NCBI RefSeq assembly: GCF_016901775.1
Contig: NZ_JACJKW010000015.1
Location: 18,209-82,208, forward strand
Source of the DNA: Intestinimonas butyriciproducens
GTDB lineage: Bacteria; Bacillota; Clostridia; Oscillospirales; Butyricicoccaceae
Length of the DNA stretch: 64,000 nt
Direction of reading: 5' to 3'
Positions 55,576 to 63,815 of the stretch are shown here, piece after piece; positions within the stretch are counted from its first letter, which is position 1; every line of letters starts with the position of its first letter. The notes beneath the pieces are model-generated. The model had not been told where the DNA came from. It worked only from the letters and a program-made list of their open reading frames with translations, and did no database searches. A program made the position numbers and the translations under genes.

Positions 55576-56602
55576 TGATAGCACCTCTGATTGCGTTGCG
55601 CAGTATGTTTTCCATCATTTTCTGGGTGGCGCGGGAGGAGATGACACTCCCATTGACCACGATGCCCTCTTTCCACAAAGGACCGGTTTTGTGCCAGTCA
55701 ATCTGGGAAAGAGGGGAGAAAGCCGTGTTTATCGTCTCCGGCGCATTGTGAAGAATTTCATTGCCGATGGCCCCAAGGCCCTTGATGGTAATGCTGAGAG
55801 AGGAAAGGGAATTTTGCCGAATGGCATAGGCCTTTATTTTTCCATGATACACATCTTTCCAGTCTTGCATATATTCGCTGACCACATTCCAAAATATAAT
55901 CCCGGTCTCCCGTTTCTTTTCGTAATTCCAGGGAAGTCCGGAAAACAAAGCCTTTGTGCCCCGGTGGAGGCCACTCAAAGTGAACAACTGGTTGGATCGG
56001 TTGGAAATGGATGTATGCTCTGTATCCACCAGATCTTTAAAAACCGGCACATTTGCAATGATGTCCTTCACCAGTTTGGAATCAGCATCCCGGTTGTCGT
56101 ACATGATGTTCAGCGAATGCGTCGGACGCAGTGCAAATTTATTGAGATCAGAAAACATTTGCTGGGAGCGTTTCAGCCCCAGATCATGGTATAAAATGAC
56201 GGGGATGTGTTCGTATTTGAGGTCGGGATTGAGTTTGAGTGCTGATTTTATGGCAGCATACCGATGCTGCCCATCGTTGATCAGAAGCTTGGAGGAAAAA
56301 TCGATGGTAATGGTTCCGATGGAGGGGTATTTTTCGTCAATGGGGGTGAAAAGAATGTTCCCATCCACCGAAGCTGTCAATGCGGAGAATACATAAGAGG
56401 TGGGATTTTTTATGATGTAGTCACAAATAGCGGGAATGCGTGCTTTATTCAGGATACGCTGCGCACGCAGTTCGGGAGGAAGATCCTCGTTATTGAATAT
56501 AAACAATTTCGAAAGACAATCAAGAGGAACCATTGTTGCGAAATATTCCATATTGGCTTGAATGCCTTTTACCGCTTGGAATACAAATTGAGCAGAACTC
56601 AT
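55568..56602 (-). CDS. dndB: DndB DGQHR-domain regulator of phosphorothioation
   Basis: 344 residues, MSSAQFVFQAVKGIQANMEY. The ParB-like DGQHR motif is present (LLINDGQHRYAAIK, about residues 106-119), followed by VILYHDLGLKRSQQMFSDLN, the standard DndB pattern. In other bacteria DndB is the repressor of the dnd operon and restrains modification. Here it is first in the operon, downstream of an extended -10 promoter that overlaps a palindrome, which suits autorepression. DndB-like proteins also occur as DpdB in Dpd systems, so this gene links both families. Confidence 0.9.
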   Translation of the reverse strand: MSSAQFVFQAVKGIQANMEYFATMVPLDCLSKLFIFNNEDLPPELRAQRILNKARIPAICDYIIKNPTSYVFSALTASVDGNILFTPIDEKYPSIGTITIDFSSKLLINDGQHRYAAIKSALKLNPDLKYEHIPVILYHDLGLKRSQQMFSDLNKFALRPTHSLNIMYDNRDADSKLVKDIIANVPVFKDLVDTEHTSISNRSNQLFTLSGLHRGTKALFSGLPWNYEKKRETGIIFWNVVSEYMQDWKDVYHGKIKAYAIRQNSLSSLSITIKGLGAIGNEILHNAPETINTAFSPLSQIDWHKTGPLWKEGIVVNGSVISSRATQKMMENILRNAIRGAING

Positions 56603-56643
56603 GGGGAGACCTCACTTTTGAGCGCAAATATACATTCTATCTC

Positions 56644-56669
56644 AGTATAGCATAAAGCACTGTACAGTG
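56644..56669 (-). promoter_or_regulatory. dnd operon promoter with overlapping palindrome
   Basis: Minus strand TGCTATACT is an extended -10 (TATACT at 56649-56644). The -35 area is occupied by a perfect 12-base palindrome CACTGTACAGTG (56658-56669) instead of a TTGACA box, fitting a regulator site. ATG of dndB follows 42 bases downstream. Confidence 0.6.
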
Positions 56670-56820
56670 GTAGTTTAATTGGGATGGAAGTGGATTTTTT
56701 TCGATAAATTTAGGTAGGCCATAGCCAAGAATATGCTAGCAATGCAATTCCTGCCGGGAAAGAGAAAGAGGCGGATCGCATTACATCGGGAGAAAATTCC
56801 CAAAATATTTCTGGTTTTTC

Positions 56821-56849
56821 TTGCTAATGGTGCAGGGTTACAGTATTAT
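56821..56849 (+). promoter_or_regulatory. Candidate cas operon promoter
   Basis: TTGCTA (56821-56826), 17-base spacer, TATTAT (56844-56849; TATAAT also at 56847-56852). A transcript from here would cross the tracrRNA gene in antisense and its hairpin (56904-56932), which also has a T run on this strand, before reaching cas9 at 57077. Confidence 0.5.
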
Positions 56850-56903
56850 AATAGATGAATAAAAAATCATCAATGACATATTGAAAAGCAGTAAAAAGCA
56901 AAT

Positions 56904-57017
56904 AAAAAAAGTCCGCAAAGCGGACTTTTTTCTCACACACTGTGAAGCCGGACAAACCGGCGCTTTTGGCAATGCCGTATTTGAACCTGTCGTGTTGTTT
57001 CAGATGGTAGTCTGAAC
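56904..57017 (-). ncRNA. tracrRNA of the type II-A CRISPR system
   Basis: The minus-strand sequence from 57017 begins with an anti-repeat: its complement (GTTGTTTCAGATGGTAGTCT, within 56994-57013) matches the 3' half of the CRISPR repeat with few changes. Downstream are a small nexus-like hairpin (GGCATTGCC, about 56969-56977), a GCCGG / CCGGC stem (56947-56961), and a final GTCCGC / GCGGAC hairpin with a T run (56904-56932) as terminator. Predicted start follows the promoter at 57024-57052 by 7 bases, so the RNA is about 110 nt and starts with the anti-repeat. Confidence 0.85.
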
Positions 57018-57023
57018 ATTCAC

Positions 57024-57052
57024 ATTATAGACTGGATGCATAGAAAAGTCAA
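57024..57052 (-). promoter_or_regulatory. tracrRNA promoter
   Basis: Minus strand TTGACT (57052-57047), 17-base spacer, TATAAT (57029-57024). It ends 24 bases before the cas9 start codon, pointing away from cas9. Confidence 0.85.
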
Positions 57053-57076
57053 CTTGTTTGATGGGGAGGAAGATAT

Positions 57077-60000
57077 ATGCAGCGGAAAGACCGTTATTTC
57101 CTAGGACTGGACATCGGCACAGAATCGGTGGGATGGGCGGTGACGACACCGGATTACAAATTGGTCAAGCGCAATGGGAAGGCTTTATGGGGTGTGCGAC
57201 TTTTTGATGAAGCGCAAACGGCAGAGGAACGCCGGGGATATCGGGTGGCGCGGCGGCGCATCGAGAGACGGGCCCAACGGCTGAAGTGGCTGCAGGAAGT
57301 CTTTGCATCAGAGATTGGCAAAGTGGACCCGGGCTTTTTTCAGCGTCTGCAGGAAAGCAAATTTTTAGAAGAAGACAAAAAAGGAACCGTTCCCCTGGGA
57401 AAATACACCCTGTTCGCCGACAGAGAATACACGGACAAAGAGTATCACAAGCAGTTTCCCACAGTGTACCATTTGCGCAAAGCTTTGATAGAACAGACGG
57501 AAACCTTTGATGTCCGGTTGGTCTATCTGGCCGTGCACCATATTATGAAATACAGGGGGCATTTTTTGTATGGAGATCTCCCCCTGGAAACCATTTCTTT
57601 GGAAAGCGGGCTGGAGCGACTTTCCTATACCATGGAAGAACGATTGGGAAAGACGATGACAGTCCAGGACATGGACCTTTTGAAACAGACACTGATCTCC
57701 CGGTCGCTGAAAAAAGTGCAGAGGAAAAAGCAGCTGGCCCAGTTGTTCTCTGTGTCTAAGGAAGATGGAGCTTGTTTTGCCGTGGTGGAGCTTTTGGCCG
57801 GGGGAAAAGTCTCTCTGAATGATTTGTATGAGAGAGAGGTCTCCAACGAAGAAATATCCAAAATCAGTCTGGAAGATGAATTTGATTCGGTGGAGGACAA
57901 GCTGGTTTCTGCCCTGGGAGATGATATGGAGCTGATTTTGGCAGTCAAGGAGATTTATGACTGGGCACGGCTGGAAACCATGCGGGATGGAGAGCAATAT
58001 CTTTCCTTCGCCAAAGTGAAGGCCTATGAGAAGCATCACAAAGATCTGGAACGATTGAAGGCAGCGATCCGAACCTGGGGAGACAGGGAGCTATACCGGG
58101 AGGTCTTTCACCAGGCCAAAGACAAACGGGATAACTATCCGGCCTATGCAGGCATGGATGCAGCCAATTATCGCTGTGATTATGATGCTTTCCGAAAATA
58201 CATCAAAAACAAACTGAAAAGTCTTGGTGGAGACGATCCGGAAATTCAGAACATTCTGGATGAGCTGGAACAGGGGACTTTTCTGCCCAAGCAGACCAGT
58301 AAGGACAACGGTGTTATTCCTCATCAGCTGCACGAAGCCGAGCTGGTGAAAATACTGGAGAGGGCATCGTCCTATCTGCCCTTTTTAAAGGAGACCGATG
58401 CAAGCGGATTGACAAAGATGGAGCAGATCCATGAGATGTTCCGTTTCCGTATTCCCTATTATGTGGGGCCGCTGGATAGCCGTTCCAAGCACAGCTGGGT
58501 CGTTCGGAAAAACGAGAAGATCTATCCCTGGAATTTTGATCAGGTGGTGGATCTGGAAGAGTGCCGCCGTGGGTTTATTACACGCATGACGGCCAAATGC
58601 AGTTACATCGGGGAGGATGTTCTGCCCAAGAACTCCTTGCTTTATACCAAGTTCATGGTGCTCAATGAGCTGAACAAATTGAGGATCAACGGGAAAGGCA
58701 TCCCGGTGGAAACGAAGCAGCGGATCTATCAGGATCTTTTCCTGGAAGGGAAAAAGGTGACAGGGGCCAGACTGCGCTCCTATCTGGATTTGGGAAAAGA
58801 GGACGAGATCACTGGATTCGATCAGGATGTGAAAGCGGACCTGGCGCCCTGGAAGCACTACGCATGGCTGCTGACCCGCCCAGGGGGGATGGAGGCGGCC
58901 GAGGAGATCATCCGCCATATCACACTGTTCGGAGAGGATCGGAAACTGCTTCAGAAGTGGCTGAAAAAGACCTATGGGTCGCTCATCACCGGGGAAGAGC
59001 AGAAAAAAGCGCTGGCTTTTCGGTGCAGTGGTTGGGGGGGACTGTCCGGACGGTTTCTGACGGGCATTTACCATACCGATCCCAACACAGGGGAAGCATG
59101 GTCCATTATGGATATGCTGTGGCGTACCAATGACAATCTGATGGAACTGCTCAGCGGCCGCTATACCTTTGCCCAGTCGGTGGAAGAATACCGAAAAGAA
59201 AAAATGGGGAAACAGAGCATGACATTGCAGGACTATCTGGACGAAAGCTACGCTTCCCCCAGCATCAAGCGGGCCATCCATCAAGTGATTGCCATAGTCG
59301 GGGAGATCGAGGGCATTATGAAATGTCCCCCTGAGCGGATCTTTCTGGAAATGGCCCGGGGCGGAGGAGAAAAAGGAAAGCGGACGGTGTCCAGAAAAGC
59401 AGAACTTGTGCAGCTGTATCAAAAATGCGGTGAGGAGGCAGACGGCCTGTTTGAACAACTGTCTCAGGAAGAGGATGGTAAACTGCGCCGGGATAAGCTG
59501 TATCTGTACTATACCCAGATGGGGAAATGTATGTACAGCGGGGAAGCCATCGACCTGAGCAGGCTGGACAGCGACTATGACATTGACCATATCTACCCCC
59601 AAAGCAAAACTAAGGACGACAGCATCCAAAACCGTGTACTGGTCAAGCGGGAGCTGAACTCGGCCAAAGGGGACAAATACCCCATCGCCCAGGATGTGCG
59701 GGAAAAGATGCGTCCCTTCTGGACGATGCTGGAGAAAAAAGGATTCCTGTCCAAGGAAAAATACCAAAGATTGATCAGGGCCACTTCCTTTACAGTGGAA
59801 GAGCAGGCGGGATTCATCAACCGGCAGCTGGTGGAGACCCGGCAATCCAGCAAAATTGTGGCAGAATTGCTGCAGCGCCGCTTTGGGGAAAAGACCCAGC
59901 TGGTTTATGTGAAAGCTGGCAATGTGTCCTCTTTCCGGCAGGATCAGCGGTTGACTCTCGGCGGACAGCAGAAACAGGCCAGCCAGTGCAAAGGGGAGAA

Positions 60001-61120
60001 AACGGTGCAGGACCCCCTCTTTGTCAAGTGCCGGGAAATCAATGATTACCACCATGCCAAAGATGCCTATCTCAATATTGTGGTGGGAAATGTTTACTAT
60101 GTAAAATTCACCCGTAATCCGGTGAACTTCCTTCGGGAGAAGGATGCCCGGTACAGTCTCAACCGAATGTTTGATGTAGATGTGCAGCGGGGAGGAGAGC
60201 GGGCATGGACAGCCGGGCCAGAGGGCAGCATTGCAACGGTTCGCCATGCTATGGGCAAAAACAATATCCTTTTTACCCGCAGGGCTTCTGAGGAGAAAGG
60301 CAAGTATTTCGATCAGAACATCGTGGCTGGAGAAAAAGGAAAAGTGCCTATTAAAAGCGGAGATCCCCGCATGGATATCAAAAAATATGGTGGATACAAC
60401 AGTCTGAAGGGAGCCTATTTTGCCCTGGTAGAGCACACCGACAAAAAGAAGCGAGTACGGTCTTTGGAAGTGGTGCAGCGGCTGTATAAAGGGTTATACG
60501 AAACCAATCCGGAAGAATATTGCCGGAAGATCCTGGAGCTGAAAGAGCCCAAGGTCCTGATTCCCAAAGTCAAGATCAACTCCCTGCTTTCCTTTGATGG
60601 GTTCCGGATGCACATTTCCGGGCGTACAGGAGTGCAAATTATTTATAAAAATGCCAATCCCCTTGTGATGGCTCCCCAGTGGCACCAGTATGTCAAAGGG
60701 ATCTCCAAATACATGGAGCGCTGTAAAACGGCCGGCCAGGAGCTTCCTATCACTTCCTTTGACAAGCTGACAGCGGAGGAAAACAGGCAGCTGTATCAGC
60801 TGCTGCGGGAAAAACTGGAGAATTCGCTGTACCACATCAATTTTGGGACGGTGGCTCGTACATTCCGGGAAAATGAGGAGCGGTTTGCCGCCCTCACTGT
60901 GGCAGATCAATGCCGTATTCTGCTGCAAATGCTCAATTTATTTGCGAATAACGCAAAAATCGCAGATTTGAAATTGATTGGAAGAAGTGCAGAAAGTGGA
61001 AAAATAACATTGAGTAAGCGTCTGCCGAGGAGGAGTAATCATCGTTTTCTTCTGATCCACCAATCGGTCACCGGCTTTTTTGAGCAGGAGGTCGACCTTC
61101 TGGCCGAAGAGCTGTCGTGA
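57077..61120 (+). CDS. cas9: Cas9 endonuclease, type II-A
   Basis: 1347 residues, ATG 57077 after GGGGAGGAAG. RuvC-I with catalytic Asp12 (YFLGLDIGTESVGWAV), Arg-rich bridge helix (YRVARRRIERRAQRLKWLQE, about 55-74), RuvC-II (ERIFLEMARGG, Glu about 758), HNH with His about 837 (YDIDHIYPQS), RuvC-III (NDYHHAKDAYLNIVVGN, about 988-1004), then the C-terminal PAM-interacting region. All nuclease residues are present, so it should cut double-stranded DNA with crRNA:tracrRNA. Length is close to the S. pyogenes enzyme. cas1 starts inside its stop codon, and csn2 marks subtype II-A. PAM preference cannot be read from sequence alone. Confidence 0.97.
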   Translation: MQRKDRYFLGLDIGTESVGWAVTTPDYKLVKRNGKALWGVRLFDEAQTAEERRGYRVARRRIERRAQRLKWLQEVFASEIGKVDPGFFQRLQESKFLEEDKKGTVPLGKYTLFADREYTDKEYHKQFPTVYHLRKALIEQTETFDVRLVYLAVHHIMKYRGHFLYGDLPLETISLESGLERLSYTMEERLGKTMTVQDMDLLKQTLISRSLKKVQRKKQLAQLFSVSKEDGACFAVVELLAGGKVSLNDLYEREVSNEEISKISLEDEFDSVEDKLVSALGDDMELILAVKEIYDWARLETMRDGEQYLSFAKVKAYEKHHKDLERLKAAIRTWGDRELYREVFHQAKDKRDNYPAYAGMDAANYRCDYDAFRKYIKNKLKSLGGDDPEIQNILDELEQGTFLPKQTSKDNGVIPHQLHEAELVKILERASSYLPFLKETDASGLTKMEQIHEMFRFRIPYYVGPLDSRSKHSWVVRKNEKIYPWNFDQVVDLEECRRGFITRMTAKCSYIGEDVLPKNSLLYTKFMVLNELNKLRINGKGIPVETKQRIYQDLFLEGKKVTGARLRSYLDLGKEDEITGFDQDVKADLAPWKHYAWLLTRPGGMEAAEEIIRHITLFGEDRKLLQKWLKKTYGSLITGEEQKKALAFRCSGWGGLSGRFLTGIYHTDPNTGEAWSIMDMLWRTNDNLMELLSGRYTFAQSVEEYRKEKMGKQSMTLQDYLDESYASPSIKRAIHQVIAIVGEIEGIMKCPPERIFLEMARGGGEKGKRTVSRKAELVQLYQKCGEEADGLFEQLSQEEDGKLRRDKLYLYYTQMGKCMYSGEAIDLSRLDSDYDIDHIYPQSKTKDDSIQNRVLVKRELNSAKGDKYPIAQDVREKMRPFWTMLEKKGFLSKEKYQRLIRATSFTVEEQAGFINRQLVETRQSSKIVAELLQRRFGEKTQLVYVKAGNVSSFRQDQRLTLGGQQKQASQCKGEKTVQDPLFVKCREINDYHHAKDAYLNIVVGNVYYVKFTRNPVNFLREKDARYSLNRMFDVDVQRGGERAWTAGPEGSIATVRHAMGKNNILFTRRASEEKGKYFDQNIVAGEKGKVPIKSGDPRMDIKKYGGYNSLKGAYFALVEHTDKKKRVRSLEVVQRLYKGLYETNPEEYCRKILELKEPKVLIPKVKINSLLSFDGFRMHISGRTGVQIIYKNANPLVMAPQWHQYVKGISKYMERCKTAGQELPITSFDKLTAEENRQLYQLLREKLENSLYHINFGTVARTFRENEERFAALTVADQCRILLQMLNLFANNAKIADLKLIGRSAESGKITLSKRLPRRSNHRFLLIHQSVTGFFEQEVDLLAEELS

Positions 61121-61992
61121 GCTGGCGGGTGGTAGTGGTTTCCAGCAATGCCAAAGTGGATTACAAGCTGGATTATCTGGTGGTGACGACTTTGGATGAA
61201 GTGAAGCGGGTGCATCTCAGCGAAGTGGGTGTGCTGATGCTGGAGAGCACCGCCATTTCCATTACATCCTATCTGCTTTGCGAACTGCTGCGCCGGAAGA
61301 TCAAGGTGATCTTCTGCGATCAGGAGCGCAACCCCTGCGGAGAACTGGTCCCCACCTGGGGAAGCCATGACAGCAGCGCCAGGATCCGCCAGCAGATCCG
61401 ATGGCCTCCGGGGATTTGCCAGCAGGTTTGGACAGAGATCGTCCGGGAAAAGCTCCGGCGGCAGCGGGACCACCTGCTCCGCCGGGGGCTTCCCCAGGCA
61501 GAAATGCTGGCCGGCTATTTGAATCAGCTGCAGTGGAACGACCGGACCAATCGGGAAGGGCACGCAGCCAAAGTGTATTTTGGCGCCTTGTTTGGGGCGG
61601 ATTTTACCCGGACGGAAGATTGCCCCATCAATGCCGCGCTGAATTATGGATACAGCCTGATCCTTTCCGCCATCAACCGGGAGATCTCTGCCGCAGGCTA
61701 TCTGAACCAACTGGGGATCGCCCATGAAAACACCTATAACCCCTTCAACCTGGGGTGTGACTTCATGGAGCCTTTGCGTCCATTGGTGGACAGCGCTGTT
61801 TGGGAAATGCAGCCGGAAAAACTGGAGCGGGAGGAGAAAATGGCTTTGGTGAATCTGCTGAATCATCCGGTGCAGTATGATGGAAAAAGGCAGTATCTCC
61901 TCTATGCCCTGCGCCTTTATTGCGGCAGTTTGTTCCGGGCCTTGCAAAGCGGGGATGTGGCGGAGATCAGATGGATCGGATATGGACAATAG
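61117..61992 (+). CDS. cas1: Cas1 spacer integrase
   Basis: 291 residues from GTG 61117 (overlaps the cas9 stop, GTGA). MSWRVVVVSSNAKVDYKLDY, VLMLESTAISITSYLLCELL; the metal-binding residues are in the helical domain: Glu in NREGHAAKVYF (about 149), His in GIAHENTYNPFNLGCDFMEP (about 205) and the Glu of that FMEP (about 220). Forms the Cas1-Cas2 integrase that adds spacers at the leader end. Intact by length and motifs. Confidence 0.95.
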   Translation: MSWRVVVVSSNAKVDYKLDYLVVTTLDEVKRVHLSEVGVLMLESTAISITSYLLCELLRRKIKVIFCDQERNPCGELVPTWGSHDSSARIRQQIRWPPGICQQVWTEIVREKLRRQRDHLLRRGLPQAEMLAGYLNQLQWNDRTNREGHAAKVYFGALFGADFTRTEDCPINAALNYGYSLILSAINREISAAGYLNQLGIAHENTYNPFNLGCDFMEPLRPLVDSAVWEMQPEKLEREEKMALVNLLNHPVQYDGKRQYLLYALRLYCGSLFRALQSGDVAEIRWIGYGQ

Positions 61993-62302
61993 ATTTATGC
62001 GTGTGATGGTGTTTTTTGATTTGCCGGTGGGAACCACGGCAGAGCGGCGGGAATATGCCCGGTTCCGCAAAGGCCTGATCCGGGATGGGTTTGTGATGAT
62101 GCAGGAATCGGTCTATTGCAAACTGGCTCTGAATCCCACGGTGGCGGGGCGCATCATGGATGGCGTGCGGGCGCAGAAACCAAGCAAAGGCCTGGTCCAG
62201 ATGCTGGTGGTGACAGAAAAGCAATTTGCCCGGATGGAATTTGTGCTGGGGGAATACCATTCGGAGATCATTGATAGTGAAGAACGGCTGGTGATTTTAT
62301 GA
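61982..62302 (+). CDS. cas2: Cas2
   Basis: 106 residues from ATG 61982, overlapping cas1 by 11 bases. MDNRFMRVMVFFDLPVGTTA has the ferredoxin-fold Asp (FFDLP), followed by RREYARFRKGLIRDGFVMMQ, standard for type II-A. Structural partner of Cas1. Its last four bases overlap the csn2 start. Confidence 0.95.
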   Translation: MDNRFMRVMVFFDLPVGTTAERREYARFRKGLIRDGFVMMQESVYCKLALNPTVAGRIMDGVRAQKPSKGLVQMLVVTEKQFARMEFVLGEYHSEIIDSEERLVIL

Positions 62303-62991
62303 GACTGACCCATCCTCTGCTTTCAGCGCCCATCCATTGGCAGGAAAACAAGACGCCGGTGCTGGTGGCAGAGAATCCCAAACTGTTCCGGCAGATGGTG
62401 TTTTCTCTGGCGGAGCAGGCCCAGGGGGAGGAGGGGGAGTTTATGCTCTCCCTCCACTATGAGCCCCTTGACTGCGGAGAACATCTCCATGTGCTGCGGG
62501 ATTATGTGCATTTTCCGCTGGACGACCGAAAATTGCAGAACCGTTTTCAGGCCCGGCTCCAGCAAATCGTCAGGGAAGAGCTGGCGGAAGAAACCGATGG
62601 GCTGCAGCAAGCCATTGCCGGATACCTGGAAAAAGTGGTCATGGCCATGGAGTGGCCCATTTTCCTGTCCGGCGGAGAATATGCCCTGCCTTTGCTGAAG
62701 GCGCTGAAATGCCAGCCGGTTTTGGATGGAAAAGAGCCGCTGGAACGGCTGATGCAGTATTTGGATCTGTATCACACATTGCTGAAAGACCAGTGCTTTG
62801 TTCTGGTAGGCGCCCGGGCATATTTTTCGTCGGAGGAGATGGAAGGGTTTTATGCCATGGCCCATTACAAAAAGTGGCGGGTGCTATTGCTGGAGCAGCA
62901 CCGCCCCACCCCTCTTCCGGGAGAGAGCCACTGCCTTTTGGATGATACGCTGTGCGAACTGCGCCTTGATTTTCCTCCGGATTTCCGGTAA
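62299..62991 (+). CDS. csn2: Csn2 adaptation protein
   Basis: 230 residues, MRLTHPLLSAPIHWQENKTP, ATGA overlap with cas2. The pattern (VLVAENPKLFRQMVFSLAEQ, a central helical arm and GARAYFSSEEMEGFYAMAHY with a late VLLLEQHRPT strand) fits the ring-forming, DNA-end-binding Csn2 family that defines subtype II-A. It holds free DNA ends during spacer capture. Confidence 0.9.
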   Translation: MRLTHPLLSAPIHWQENKTPVLVAENPKLFRQMVFSLAEQAQGEEGEFMLSLHYEPLDCGEHLHVLRDYVHFPLDDRKLQNRFQARLQQIVREELAEETDGLQQAIAGYLEKVVMAMEWPIFLSGGEYALPLLKALKCQPVLDGKEPLERLMQYLDLYHTLLKDQCFVLVGARAYFSSEEMEGFYAMAHYKKWRVLLLEQHRPTPLPGESHCLLDDTLCELRLDFPPDFR

Positions 62992-63054
62992 ACTGAATAT
63001 GGAAAAACCATCTGAAACAATGCAGCGCATGTCGTGGCGTTTCTCTCATTTGAG
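62992..63054 (+). promoter_or_regulatory. CRISPR leader
   Basis: 63 bases between csn2 and the first repeat. It ends ATTTGAG (63048-63054) directly at the repeat, the leader-end motif described for one group of type II-A arrays such as S. thermophilus. It also contains ACCATCTGAAACAA (63007-63020), identical to 14 bases of the tracrRNA anti-repeat. No clear -35/-10 pair is visible; the array may be transcribed from the cas operon or from within. Confidence 0.75.
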
Positions 63055-63815
63055 GTTTGAGAATTGTGTTATTTTAGATGGTAGTCAAACTATTACCATA
63101 GAAAGCCATAGGAACACTCGAGTTTGAGAATTGTGTTATTTTAGATGGTAGTCAAACACCACGGCCAACATAAATGCGATGTCCAATGTTTGAGAATTGT
63201 GTTATTTTAGATGGTAGTCAAACTGATGACTATGATTCGCTCCCTGCCCTCTGTTTGAGAATTGTGTTATTTTAGATGGTAGTCAAACCAACGCCGATGA
63301 CGAAACCATGTTCAACAAGTTTGAGAATTGTGTTATTTTAGATGGTAGTCAAACTAATGTTTTTCCTTGAAACAAAATGGTTCAGTTTGAGAATTGTGTT
63401 ATTTTAGATGGTAGTCAAACCATAAAGGCCGCTGCTGCTGGTGAATCCAAGTTTGAGAATTGTGTTATTTTAGATGGTAGTCAAACCCCTGCGTGGCGCC
63501 AACGACTTCCCCAAGGTTTGAGAATTGTGTTATTTTAGATGGTAGTCAAACCCAGCTTATCATGGATGGTGTGTCTGTGGAGTTTGAGAATTGTGTTATT
63601 TTAGATGGTAGTCAAACCTGATGACTATGATTCGCTCCCTGCGCTCTGTTTGAGAGTCGTGTTATTTTAGATGGTAGTCAAACCCATGGGGGGCGGGCCC
63701 CCACCAGCTACCGGTTTGAGAGTCGTGTTATTTTAGATGGTAGTCAAACCGCAGGTGGTCCATACTAATATCTTTCCCCGTTTGAGAGTCGTGTTGTTTT
63801 AGATGGTAGTCAAAA
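63055..63815 (+). CRISPR. Type II-A CRISPR array, 12 repeats and 11 spacers
   Basis: 36-base repeats starting GTTTGAGAATTGTGTTATTT and ending AGATGGTAGTCAAAC. Repeat starts: 63055, 63122, 63188, 63253, 63319, 63385, 63451, 63516, 63582, 63648, 63714, 63780. Spacers are 29-31 bases, mostly 30. Repeats 1-9 are identical. Repeats 10-12 carry GAGAGTCGTG instead of GAGAATTGTG; repeat 12 also has TTGTTTT and ends in A, so decay increases away from the leader, as expected for the oldest end. Spacers 3 (63224-63252) and 9 (63618-63647) are nearly the same. No spacer was seen to match the rest of the window. Confidence 0.98.

Noticed and set aside
58385..60436. 683-codon minus-strand frame opposite cas9
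   Set aside because: No recognisable motifs or start signal; cas9 on the other strand has all catalytic motifs. Treated as a shadow frame.
63055..63815. Self-targeting: spacers matching genes within this window
   Set aside because: I compared spacers by eye with the mobile-element genes here and saw no match; a full search was not possible.
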